A stretch of 64,000 nt of DNA from Roseospira marina (GTDB lineage Bacteria; Pseudomonadota; Alphaproteobacteria; Rhodospirillales; Rhodospirillaceae): contig NZ_JACIGJ010000007.1 in the NCBI RefSeq assembly GCF_014197855.1, positions 1-64,000 of the forward strand, given 5' to 3'. The position numbers and the translations under genes are program-made. The notes below the pieces were generated by a model, which worked only from the letters and a program-made list of their open reading frames with translations, had not been told where the DNA came from and ran no database searches. Shown here piece by piece: positions 7,841 to 15,931 of the stretch; within the stretch, counting starts at the first letter, position 1; the number at the start of each line of letters is the position of its first letter.

Positions 7841-8539
7841 CTACACACCGCAGCACTCAGCAATCTTATCGATAAAAACATCTCTTTTTTGCAGGCTTAC
7901 GTCTTCGATAGACTTCACAAGCAGGGTATCGGCGCGCGAAAAGAACTCTTTCATTTTTATTCCGTAATTATCAAAAATCAGGATCTCGACATCGAGGGCG
8001 ACCTGAAAGGCGCGCGCCACGGCGTCGAGGGCGTCCGGCAGGCCGGCCGGCGGCGGTCCCTGGGAGCCGTCCACCACGAGATCCACATCGGAATCCGGCC
8101 GCAGATAGCCGGCGCCGGTCATCGTCTCCAGGGCGGCCGACCCGATGAGGCCGAAGCGGACCCGATGCTCGCGCTCCACCGTCGCCAGGGCCGGCAGCGC
8201 CGGGTGCGGGACCGGATTAGCGGCCAAGGCGGTGCGGAACACGGTCCAGGGATCGGTGAAAGCCCAGATGTGATGCGGCGCCACCGTCACCGCGGATTTG
8301 ACGCGGTCGGCCCCGACGCGGAAGGGAAAGGCGAACCCGATCTGGCCCTCGTCCGCCCCCATGGGGCGCGTCGGGCGGCAGACGATTCCGGGAATGCCCC
8401 GCACGCGCACCGCGAACTCCACCTGATCGGCGGTGACCGGGTCGCGCATGGACTCCGGCAGCGCATCGAGAATGGCGGGCAGCAGGCTTGTGCGGGCCTC
8501 AGCGCGCAAATGCGCAAGGGTGTGACGACGGCGCAGCAT
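7841..8539 (-). CDS. madK: Malonate decarboxylase holo-ACP synthase (MdcG/MadK-type phosphoribosyl-dephospho-CoA transferase)
   Basis: Encodes 232 residues from ATG 8539 (MLRRRHTLAHL). The nucleotidyltransferase signature is seen as GSAALETMTG followed by DSDVDLVVDG (two acidic metal ligands), as in MdcG and CitX-like enzymes. It transfers the 2'-(5''-triphosphoribosyl)-3'-dephospho-CoA precursor made by MadG onto the carrier protein MadE. It begins 2 bases after madH ends. The 5' half (HLRAEARTSLLPAILDALP) is typical of the MdcG family. The symbol follows the Malonomonas gene order. Confidence 0.87.
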   Translation of the reverse strand: MLRRRHTLAHLRAEARTSLLPAILDALPESMRDPVTADQVEFAVRVRGIPGIVCRPTRPMGADEGQIGFAFPFRVGADRVKSAVTVAPHHIWAFTDPWTVFRTALAANPVPHPALPALATVEREHRVRFGLIGSAALETMTGAGYLRPDSDVDLVVDGSQGPPPAGLPDALDAVARAFQVALDVEILIFDNYGIKMKEFFSRADTLLVKSIEDVSLQKRDVFIDKIAECCGV

Positions 8540-8541
8540 GA

Positions 8542-9660
8542 TCAGCGTCTCTTGATCCAGGTGGGGTCCGTCTTGGTGGTCGATTGCATCGCCATCTGCG
8601 CGCTCACCAGATCGTCGAACATCCGCGTGGCGACGGGCCCCGCGATCTCGACAGCAGGATCCGGGCCGTTCGCGTCCGGATCGGGCAGCGCCGGCACCAG
8701 CCGCAGGCGGGTCTCCGGAGCGCCGACCTGAACGGCCGGATCGACCTTCACCACCCGCCCCTTGATCCGCAGGATGGTGCGCGCGGCCTTCTGCACCGTC
8801 TCCGCGGCGGCGCAGGGGGTGTGGGTCACGATGACCTCGTATTCCGGATAGGTCCGCTCGCGGCGATACGTGATGATGGCGCCGGCGGCATCGCAGACAT
8901 GGCCGGTCGTCTCGGAGACGATGAAGCTGTCGCCCATCGGCAGGCCGCCGACGACCAGCTCGCGGTAGGCCTCCCCGCGCGGCGAGGCGATCAGGCGGAT
9001 GTCGTCGCGCAGCGGCACACCGTCCAGCGTGAGCCAGCCGAACTCCTGACAGCCGTACAGGTCGTGCACGCTGTACCCGAAGCGCTCGGCGATCGGCAGC
9101 AGGTCCAGGTCCAGGGGCGTGCCGGCGGTCAGCAGCACGCACCCCTTGGGCAGGTCGTTCTCAAGCCCCAGATCGAGCGCCTGTTGCAACGCGACCCGCA
9201 AAAAGGACGACTCGCCCAGAATGACCTGCGCCTGCGTCTTGCAGACCTCCAGCAGCAGGGCATCCCGGCTGGACCGGCGCAGGAAGCTCCAGGTCACGCC
9301 CACGTCTTGCAGGGCCGGGGCGGAAAACACGTTAACGAGAGGCGGATACGTCACGACCATGTGACGCAAAGGGGGAGTCTGTGGCCCAGACCCCAGTCGG
9401 GCAAACAGGGCCCGGGCCACAGCCGCTCGGGCGGGAAGCTCCGCATGCGTGACGCCGACAATGTTCTGGAACGCCGAGGACCCGGTCGTGAAGGTCAGAT
9501 ACGAGAGGTTGAAGGGCGTATGGACCTCCTCGATGACATGGGCGGCCGTGGGGCCGGCGATGCCCTTGTCGTGGAGGGTTCGGCGCGGCATCTCGTCCAG
9601 GGTGGGCGCGTTCCCATCCAGATCGAGGGCCATTTCCAGGAGTGTCAGAGCGTCCGTCAT
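8542..9660 (-). CDS. madH: Deacetyl-[ACP]:acetate ligase MadH
   Basis: Encodes a 372-residue protein of the adenylate-forming (acyl-CoA synthetase-like) superfamily. Visible elements are TFTTGSSAFQNIVG (about residues 56-69, phosphate-loop-like), VYDLYGCQEFGWLTLDG-like residues near 220 (adenine/acid pocket) and YPEYEVIVTHTP. In the malonate decarboxylase cycle it uses acetate and ATP to acetylate the thiol of the ACP prosthetic group, forming the starting acetyl-ACP. It lies between madD and madK in the same order as in Malonomonas rubra. Confidence 0.87.
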   Translation of the reverse strand: MTDALTLLEMALDLDGNAPTLDEMPRRTLHDKGIAGPTAAHVIEEVHTPFNLSYLTFTTGSSAFQNIVGVTHAELPARAAVARALFARLGSGPQTPPLRHMVVTYPPLVNVFSAPALQDVGVTWSFLRRSSRDALLLEVCKTQAQVILGESSFLRVALQQALDLGLENDLPKGCVLLTAGTPLDLDLLPIAERFGYSVHDLYGCQEFGWLTLDGVPLRDDIRLIASPRGEAYRELVVGGLPMGDSFIVSETTGHVCDAAGAIITYRRERTYPEYEVIVTHTPCAAAETVQKAARTILRIKGRVVKVDPAVQVGAPETRLRLVPALPDPDANGPDPAVEIAGPVATRMFDDLVSAQMAMQSTTKTDPTWIKRR

Positions 9661-9688
9661 GAGTCCCGTCCGAGGTTCGGGGGAAAAG

Positions 9689-10582
9689 CTACCGCTGCGG
9701 CGCGTACTGGCCGGCGACGGCGGCGAACTCCTGATTCATCAGATCCATCACCTTGGGGCGCACGACGCGGCCGTCGCGCTCGGCACCCAGGGCCCCACGG
9801 CCCCACGGTCCCAGCGTGTCGTCCTGGCCGGCCGCCTTGGCGGCGCGCACCGTGGCGATGTGATCGATGATCGCAGCCCGCATCTTGTCGGTCTGGTCGA
9901 CCAGTTCCTCGACGCCGCCCAGGGCGTAGAAGAACTGCGGACCCGCTGCGAAGACCGGGTTGCTCTTCGACAGCTCTTCCAGAACCTCGAGATCCTTGCG
10001 GATGATGCGCGAGACACTGGTGAGCGGCATGACGTGGATCATCGTGCCGAAGCTGGCATCCAGGGACAGGATGTTGTCCGCCTGCAGCCCGTGGCACAGG
10101 AACGCGCCGGAGATGGCGCGACCGATGACCATGGCGATGATCGGATGCCCGGCCAGACGGGCCTCGGCCAGCGCGAGCTGGTAGGCACCGGTGGCCTTGT
10201 TCATGCCGAAGATCTCTTCGACCTTGCCCGGACCGTTCCCCGGGGTGTCGACGATCAGCACCAGCGGGCGCTTCTCTTCCTTCGGCTTGTCGGCGTCGGC
10301 CTCAAGGGAGGCGTAGACGGCCTGGGCCATCTTGTAGCCTTCCTCCATGCCGATGATGCCGGCATAGACGACGGGAAACCGCTCGTTGAACGCCTGACCG
10401 TCACTGGCAATGATCGTGACCGTCTGGCCGTCCAGCGTGGCCGTGCCGACGGCGGCACACGGACCGAAGTCCGGGTCGTCGAAGGTCTTGGCGCCGATGG
10501 CGTTTTCCGTGAAGGACTCGGGGTCGACGATCATGTCGATCGCCTCGCGGCCCCGTCCCATCATGCTTTCAGTGGCGTCCAT
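9689..10582 (-). CDS. madD: Malonyl-S-ACP:biotin-protein carboxyltransferase subunit MadD
   Basis: Encodes 297 residues from ATG 10582 (MDATESMM), chosen because GAGGAG lies 8 bases upstream; an ATG five codons earlier would sit on that ribosome-binding site. It is a crotonase-like carboxyltransferase subunit with glycine-rich VIVIGRAISGAFLCHG and DTPGNGPGKVEE stretches. With MadC it transfers the carboxyl group from malonyl-ACP to MadF biotin. It is 44 bases after madC. Confidence 0.92.
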   Translation of the reverse strand: MDATESMMGRGREAIDMIVDPESFTENAIGAKTFDDPDFGPCAAVGTATLDGQTVTIIASDGQAFNERFPVVYAGIIGMEEGYKMAQAVYASLEADADKPKEEKRPLVLIVDTPGNGPGKVEEIFGMNKATGAYQLALAEARLAGHPIIAMVIGRAISGAFLCHGLQADNILSLDASFGTMIHVMPLTSVSRIIRKDLEVLEELSKSNPVFAAGPQFFYALGGVEELVDQTDKMRAAIIDHIATVRAAKAAGQDDTLGPWGRGALGAERDGRVVRPKVMDLMNQEFAAVAGQYAPQR

Positions 10583-10626
10583 GTGTGGACTCCTCACTTA
10601 TCTCTTCTCTGCGAAACGAAGCCGGT

Positions 10627-11583
10627 TCAGACGCTCAGGCGCTTGACCTGCGCCAGGAAGTCGGGAAGCGGCATGTCGGTCAGAGCGACCGGATCGGCGT
10701 TGCCGGCGTGGGCCCAGACATCGCGGGCGTCCTTGGGCTGCATCTCGGCGGCCAGGGCCACCCCGCGCAGCTGCTGCGCAACCTTCTCCGGCGAGCCGAT
10801 GCGCCGCATGGCCTCGAAGTCCGCCAGGGACTTGGTCGCCAGCTCGGCGATCTGATCGTGGAAGGCGCCGAGGGTGTCCGCGACGAGGTAGTTACAGTCG
10901 CCGACGATGTACTTGTGCTTGCCGCCCGTGGTGCGGAACACAAGGGCACGGTCGCCGCTGTCGAACTCTTCCTTGCCCATCTCCTGCTCGATCACTTCCG
11001 GACCGGTCAGGCCGAGGCGGCCGAATTCGCTCATTACGATGCAGTCGGTGGCCGCGGCCACGAAGCCCATGCCCCCAAAGCAGCCGACCTTGGAGCCGAT
11101 GACCGCAATGACGGGCACCTTGCCGCGGGCCTTCTGCAACTGGTCCATCACCTCGGCATGGGCCAGCAGGCCCGCGTTGGACTCATGCAAGCGCACGCCG
11201 CCGGTCTCGAACGAGATGACGACAATCGGCTTCTCGGCGTCGGTGAGATCCGGATGGGCGGCCGCCAGCGTGTCGTGGAACTCGATCGCCAGACGGATGG
11301 CGTTGACCATCTTGGCGCCGCCGACCTCACCGACGGAGCCGCCGATGAACTTGCCTTCCTGCGAGATCACGAACACCGGGGTGACGCCCACGCGGCCGAC
11401 ACCGGTCACGATGCCGTCGTCGAACTCCACGGCCTCGCCCAGGGTTTCCAGATGCGGGCTGTAGAAGCGATCGAACGGACCGGCCAGTTCGGTGAACGTG
11501 CCCTCGTCGACCAGGCCAACGGCCCGATCCCGGGCGTTGGATTCCAGGAAGCTTCGGCCCTGCAGATCATTCCATTTCGGCAT
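10627..11583 (-). CDS. madC: Malonyl-S-ACP:biotin-protein carboxyltransferase subunit MadC
   Basis: Encodes 318 residues related to the acetyl-CoA carboxylase beta/propionyl-CoA carboxylase carboxyltransferase fold. Family features are SFETGGVRLHESNAGLLA (about residues 124-141), GCFGGMGFVAAATD and LGLTGPEVIEQEMG. It pairs with MadD. It is spaced 13 bases from madE and is preceded by GGAGG-type sites. Confidence 0.93.
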   Translation of the reverse strand: MPKWNDLQGRSFLESNARDRAVGLVDEGTFTELAGPFDRFYSPHLETLGEAVEFDDGIVTGVGRVGVTPVFVISQEGKFIGGSVGEVGGAKMVNAIRLAIEFHDTLAAAHPDLTDAEKPIVVISFETGGVRLHESNAGLLAHAEVMDQLQKARGKVPVIAVIGSKVGCFGGMGFVAAATDCIVMSEFGRLGLTGPEVIEQEMGKEEFDSGDRALVFRTTGGKHKYIVGDCNYLVADTLGAFHDQIAELATKSLADFEAMRRIGSPEKVAQQLRGVALAAEMQPKDARDVWAHAGNADPVALTDMPLPDFLAQVKRLSV

Positions 11584-11596
11584 GTCTCAGGCCTCC

Positions 11597-11911
11597 TTAA
11601 TTCGCCTGCGCTTCCGTCATGGCCTGCCGCAGACGCAGCAGAACCACGGCCGGAGTCGCGTTGTTGTCGTTGATGTCCAGGTGGGCGTCGCTCAGGCCGC
11701 TCTGGGACACGAAGGTCTGCAGCACGCGCTTCCACAGATCGTCGAAGCCGGCCACCGGCGTGACGATGGAGACGGAGACCGCGCCGTCCTGGGCCTTCGG
11801 CTCCATCAGGACTTCCATGTCGCCGGAGCCGACCACACCGTGGTGGACGGGCGCCTTGAGCGCGGCGCCGGCGTCGCCTTTGACGCTAAACGTGAGGGTG
11901 TTCAGAGACAT
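11597..11911 (-). CDS. madE: Malonate decarboxylase acyl-carrier protein MadE
   Basis: Encodes a 104-residue carrier of the MdcC/CitD type. The prosthetic-group serine is S29 in VGSGDMEVL, the conserved attachment motif. It carries 2'-(5''-phosphoribosyl)-3'-dephospho-CoA, not phosphopantetheine. It sits between madA and madC, 15 bases after madA. Confidence 0.92.
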   Translation of the reverse strand: MSLNTLTFSVKGDAGAALKAPVHHGVVGSGDMEVLMEPKAQDGAVSVSIVTPVAGFDDLWKRVLQTFVSQSGLSDAHLDINDNNATPAVVLLRLRQAMTEAQAN

Positions 11912-11926
11912 TGTGCGTGTCCTCCA

Positions 11927-13600
11927 TCACCAGTTGCGGAACCGAGCGGGCGGGTTGTAGAGACCGCCCGACCAGGTCACCAGGTCACGGACGGACTTGG
12001 CGGCCAGCAGATCGCGGCGCGCACGGTCGCGATCGACGCCCAGGTCTTCCGGCGTCTTGACGATGCCGGCGTCGCGCAGGGCACGGGTTTCCTCGGGTTT
12101 TGCGGCCAGGCCGATCTCGGTGTAGCCGGCAACCGCCCGGATGGCGGCCATGCGGGCCTCGATGTCGGCGCAGCGGTTGAGGTAGGCGATGCCTTCCTCG
12201 GTGACGACGTGGGTCAGGTCATCGCCGTAGATCATGACCGGCGGCAGATCCAAACCGGCGTTCTCGGCCAGCTCCCAGGCGTCCAGCTTGTCGACGAACA
12301 CGGGCGCGCGGCCCTCGCCGAAGGTCTCGACGCCCTGGACCACCAGACGCTTGCCGCGCGGCATGTCGCCCAGAACCCGGTTGAGGGTCGGCTGCTCCTG
12401 GCCGCACTTCAGCCAGCTGTCGGTCGAGTGCCGGCGGCCCTTGGCGTCACAGCCCATGTTCGGCGCACCGCCGAAACCGGCCACGCGCGACGCGGTCGCG
12501 GTCGACGAGTTGCCGAACTTGTCGATCTGCAGCGTGCCGCCGATGAACATGTCCAGCGCGTAGTGACCGGCGGTCTGGGCGAACGCGCGGTTGGACCGCA
12601 GCGAGCCATCCGGACCGGTGAAGAACACATCCGGGCGGGCCCGCACGTACTCTTCCATGCCCAGCTCACCACCGAAGCAGTGAATGGTGTCCACCCACCC
12701 GCTTTCGATCGCCGGGATCATGGTCGGGTGCGGGTTCAGGATCATGTGGGAGCAGGTCTTGCCCTTCAGGCCAAGCTCTTCGCCGTAGGTCGGCAGCAGC
12801 AGCTCGATGGCCGAGGTCAGGAACCCGATGCCGTGGTTGATGCGCTGCACGCCGTATTCGCCGTAGATGCCCTTCAGGCACAGCATGCCCAGCAGGATCT
12901 GACTGTCGGTCACCAGGGCCGGGTCGCGGGTGAACAGCGGCTCGAGGAAGAACGGCTTGGGCGACTCGATGACGGCGTCGATCCAGTCGGCCGGGATGTC
13001 GACGCGCGGCAGGGTGTCGACGATCTCGTTCACCTGGGCGATGACGATGCCCTGGCGGAACTTGGTCGCCTCGACGATGGTCGGCGTGTCCTCGGTGTTG
13101 AAGCCGGTGTAGAGGTTGCCCTGGCGGTCCGCCTTGTAGGCGCAGATCAGGGAGACCTTCGGGGTCAGATCGAGGAAGTAGCGGCCGAACAGCTCCAGGT
13201 ACGTGTGAATCGCACCGAGCTGCAGCTTGCCTTCGCGGATGAACTGGGCCACGCGGCCGGCCTGCGGGCCGCCGAAGGCGAAGTCGAGCTTCTTGGCGAT
13301 GCCGTTCTCGAACAGGTCCAGGTGGACCGGGAGCGGCACGGCCGACTGCACCATGTGCAGGTCGTGGATCTTGCTCTTGTCGACCTTGTTCAGGCTTTCC
13401 GCCAGGAAGTCGGCCTGCTTCTGGTTGTTGCCCTCGATGTTGACGCGGTCACCGGCGCGGATGACGGCCTCAAGGAGAGCCACCGTGTCGTCGGCCTTGA
13501 CCACCTTACCGGGGCCAATGAAGCGGGCGGCGCTGGCCATCCGTTCCGCCGTGTCGGCGGAACGATGGTTCCACGCTTTTTCAGATGTCCTGTCTGACAT
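11927..13600 (-). CDS. madA: Acetyl-S-ACP:malonate ACP transferase MadA
   Basis: Encodes 557 residues from ATG 13600 (MSDRTSEKAWNHR); GAGGG is 7 bases upstream, which argues against the in-frame GTG two codons earlier. It is the alpha subunit that exchanges acetyl for malonyl on the carrier protein and belongs to the CoA-transferase-like MdcA family. Conserved blocks include VNIEGNNQKQADFLAE, GIGFLTSAIELLLPTYGEELGLKGK and HCFGGELGMEEYVRARPDVFF. Full length for the family (about 550). Confidence 0.95.
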   Translation of the reverse strand: MSDRTSEKAWNHRSADTAERMASAARFIGPGKVVKADDTVALLEAVIRAGDRVNIEGNNQKQADFLAESLNKVDKSKIHDLHMVQSAVPLPVHLDLFENGIAKKLDFAFGGPQAGRVAQFIREGKLQLGAIHTYLELFGRYFLDLTPKVSLICAYKADRQGNLYTGFNTEDTPTIVEATKFRQGIVIAQVNEIVDTLPRVDIPADWIDAVIESPKPFFLEPLFTRDPALVTDSQILLGMLCLKGIYGEYGVQRINHGIGFLTSAIELLLPTYGEELGLKGKTCSHMILNPHPTMIPAIESGWVDTIHCFGGELGMEEYVRARPDVFFTGPDGSLRSNRAFAQTAGHYALDMFIGGTLQIDKFGNSSTATASRVAGFGGAPNMGCDAKGRRHSTDSWLKCGQEQPTLNRVLGDMPRGKRLVVQGVETFGEGRAPVFVDKLDAWELAENAGLDLPPVMIYGDDLTHVVTEEGIAYLNRCADIEARMAAIRAVAGYTEIGLAAKPEETRALRDAGIVKTPEDLGVDRDRARRDLLAAKSVRDLVTWSGGLYNPPARFRNW

Positions 13601-13614
13601 GGACACACCCTCTG

Positions 13615-14463
13615 TTAAAGCTGCGAAACCCCTTCGGCGCCCCGCGTCTGGGGGGCGGGGAAGGATGTTTCTCCAAAGTGAAAGCGGTGACAGACGCCGC
13701 CTTCATCACGAATGCCGAGGCTTCCATCGGCGCCCATGTCCGTCGCGATCCCCGTGACGGTGCTGGCACCGCAGTCCAGGGAAACCCGGCGGCCGATGGT
13801 GCAGGAATGGCTGAGCCACGCGCGTCGAATGGGGTCGAAGCCTCGGTCCTCCCAGCGCCCGAACCAGACGTCCAGGGCGCTGAGAACATGGGAAAGCAGG
13901 GCGAAGCGGCTGGCGTCGGCGCCGACTTCGGCGGAGACGGAGGTCACCCGATCCGGCAGATCGTCGGGGAGAGGCGGCGTCCGCACGTTGAGGCCAATGC
14001 CAACGATAAGGAAATCCGGATCCCCCTCGGGGGTGGTCACAAGCTCGCAGAGAATGCCGCAGATCTTGCGACCGTCGACCAGCAGGTCGTTGGGCCATTT
14101 GATGCGGGCATCAAGGCCCGTGTAGCTCAGTCCCTCGCGCACACCCACGGCGGCGACCAGGGTCGCCTGCGCCAATTCGGCGATCGGGCGGCGGGGACGA
14201 AGAAGAATGGACAAACAAAGACTGTCGCCGGGATTGGAGACCCAGACCCGCTCACCCTTGCCGCGGCCTTCGGTCTGGTGGTCCGCAACGACCACCGTGC
14301 CGGTGGGATAGTCGCGGCGGCCCAGATCCGCGATCACGCGGTTGGTCGAGGGCACGCTCGGCAGGTGCAGAAAGCAGGCGCCGATCTGGCCCGACTGGGC
14401 GAAGGGATCCAGGGAGCTCTCCGACAGGGAGAGGCCCGGACACGTGCCAAACAAAGCGTTCAT
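13615..14463 (-). CDS. birA: Biotin-[carboxyl carrier protein] ligase inside the mad operon
   Basis: Encodes a 282-residue BirA-like ligase without an N-terminal DNA-binding domain. Active-site motifs are PSTN (substrate helix), GRGKGERVW (the GRGRRG-type biotinyl-AMP loop) and KWPNDLLVDGRKICGIL. The C-terminal about 80 residues form an SH3-like domain. Being placed between madB and madA, it probably biotinylates MadF; whether it also serves acetyl-CoA carboxylase depends on whether the genome has another copy. It ends 14 bases before madA. Confidence 0.92.
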   Translation of the reverse strand: MNALFGTCPGLSLSESSLDPFAQSGQIGACFLHLPSVPSTNRVIADLGRRDYPTGTVVVADHQTEGRGKGERVWVSNPGDSLCLSILLRPRRPIAELAQATLVAAVGVREGLSYTGLDARIKWPNDLLVDGRKICGILCELVTTPEGDPDFLIVGIGLNVRTPPLPDDLPDRVTSVSAEVGADASRFALLSHVLSALDVWFGRWEDRGFDPIRRAWLSHSCTIGRRVSLDCGASTVTGIATDMGADGSLGIRDEGGVCHRFHFGETSFPAPQTRGAEGVSQL

Positions 14464-14515
14464 CGTCTGTGTCCTTGCGGAATAAAGGACGTCGAAGACA
14501 CCCGAAGGAAAAAGT

Positions 14516-14571
14516 GGCGCCTGGCCCCCTGGGTGGGGCTGGGAGGGGACCGGTCCAGGGGACCAGGCACC
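14516..14571. other. Long imperfect hairpin between madB and birA
   Basis: Arms 14519-14532 and 14555-14568 (GCCTGG-C/T-CCCCTGG) pair over 14 positions with one mismatch. Two further pairs lie beyond another mismatch. The 22-base loop contains the palindrome GGACCGGTCC. It lies within the 122-base gap of the operon. No T-run follows, so an mRNA processing/stability hairpin or partial terminator setting the stoichiometry downstream of madB is more likely than full termination. Confidence 0.5.
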
Positions 14572-14585
14572 GGATCGTCCGCCGC

Positions 14586-15794
14586 CTAGTTGACGAGGCC
14601 GATGGTCGATGCGAACACACCAACCGCGATGGCGGAGACGATCACACCGCAGATCGATGCGCCCATGGCGAGCGGCATGATCATGGCGTGGGGGCTGGCT
14701 TCGAAGGTGCAGCGCTGCGCGATCTTGGCCGTCGACGGCAAGCAGGACACGCCGGCGATCCCGATGGCGGGGTTGTAGTTGCCCTTGGTCACCTTCCAGA
14801 CCAGCCAGCCGCCGCCGAGGCCGCCCAAGGCGGAGATCGCCAGGGCCGTAATGCCGAGCACCAGCAGGATGACGACGCGCGGGTCGAGAAGGGTCGAGGC
14901 TTCACACAGCACGCCCAGCACCAGACCGAGGAACAGGGTGGCGCCGTAGGTGATGGTCTTCTCCAGCAGCTCCTGGTAGGGCTCGATCTCGGCTTCCTTG
15001 ATCGCGACGCCCATGAAGAACGACAGGATCAGGGGAGAGGCCACGGGCAGCAGGAAACACAGCAGGGCGGCGGAGCAGATGGTGAAGATGAACTTCGCTT
15101 CCTGGGTGACTTCGGGGAAGTCGTATTCCACTTCCAGGCCGCGATACTTCTCCGGCACCAGCCAACGGACCAGGTACGGGTAGCCGGCGTAGCACAGCGA
15201 CAGGTACAGGTAGGCGATGATCGAGATGGGAACGAACAGCTCCTTGGCCATGACGAGCGAGCCGAACAGAACCATCGGGCCGTCCGCGCCGCCGATCGTG
15301 CCCACCGCAGCCGCTTCGTTCGGCGACAGACCCATGTAGTAGCCGATGACCAGGGTCACGAAGGTGCCCAACTCGGCGCAGATCGCCACCGTGACGCTGG
15401 CCCAGGGGCGCGCCAGGATGAAAGAAATGTCCGCCATGGTGCCGATGCCCATGAAGAGCAGACAGGCGACCAGGGAGTTCACGAAGGTGAAGTTGTAGAT
15501 CGGCTGCAAAAAGTCGATCTGCATCACCTCGATCAGCGCGTTGGGTTCGGAGACCATCGGGGCGATGATCAACGTGCCGATCTTGCCCGCTTCCAGGAAC
15601 ATGACGCCGGCGTTGACGGCCATCATGCCCAGGCCCATGGGCACCATGATCAGGGGTTCCAGGGTGCGGCGGAAGCCCAGCCAAGCCAGGACAAAACCGA
15701 GGCCGATCAGAAGAATGCGGGATACCGCAATGACGGGGTCCTGAACAAACAGTGTCCCGATCCCCGGAAAGACAGTCATCAGAAGTTCAAACAT
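14586..15794 (-). CDS. madB: Na+-translocating carboxybiotin decarboxylase MadB
   Basis: Encodes a 402-residue integral membrane protein of the OadB/GcdB/MadB family with about ten or eleven hydrophobic segments. The essential aspartate is D171 in GTIGGADGPM, equivalent to the Na+-site Asp of OadB, and a second conserved region is GNYNPAIGIAGVSCLPSTAKIAQ near residue 350. It decarboxylates carboxy-biotin on MadF and couples this to Na+ export. Its presence makes this the energy-conserving biotin-dependent enzyme, not the soluble MdcABCD type. Confidence 0.95.
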   Translation of the reverse strand: MFELLMTVFPGIGTLFVQDPVIAVSRILLIGLGFVLAWLGFRRTLEPLIMVPMGLGMMAVNAGVMFLEAGKIGTLIIAPMVSEPNALIEVMQIDFLQPIYNFTFVNSLVACLLFMGIGTMADISFILARPWASVTVAICAELGTFVTLVIGYYMGLSPNEAAAVGTIGGADGPMVLFGSLVMAKELFVPISIIAYLYLSLCYAGYPYLVRWLVPEKYRGLEVEYDFPEVTQEAKFIFTICSAALLCFLLPVASPLILSFFMGVAIKEAEIEPYQELLEKTITYGATLFLGLVLGVLCEASTLLDPRVVILLVLGITALAISALGGLGGGWLVWKVTKGNYNPAIGIAGVSCLPSTAKIAQRCTFEASPHAMIMPLAMGASICGVIVSAIAVGVFASTIGLVN

Positions 15795-15811
15795 AGCTCT
15801 GGTCTTTCGTC

Positions 15812-15931
15812 TTACGCAGCGCTGGATTTTCCGGAGAACGCGCGGGAGATTCCGACAATCACGCCGATCACGGCGAACGCGATAACAGCCGTCACGGCGT
15901 AAGCCAGGACGGCGTAAACAACGATGTTCAT
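15812..15931 (-). CDS. 39-residue single-span membrane protein between madG and madB
   Basis: A small gene whose ATG (15929-15931) overlaps the madG stop as ATGA, with GAGGACACC just upstream, and which ends 17 bases before madB. The product is almost entirely one hydrophobic helix (VVYAVLAYAVTAVIAFAVIG) followed by a short positive tail (SRAFSGKSSAA). Translational coupling and position next to the pump suggest an accessory subunit of MadB, loosely comparable to the small gamma subunits (OadG) of related Na+ pumps. This is inference; I do not recognise a named family. Confidence 0.7.
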   Translation of the reverse strand: MNIVVYAVLAYAVTAVIAFAVIGVIVGISRAFSGKSSAA

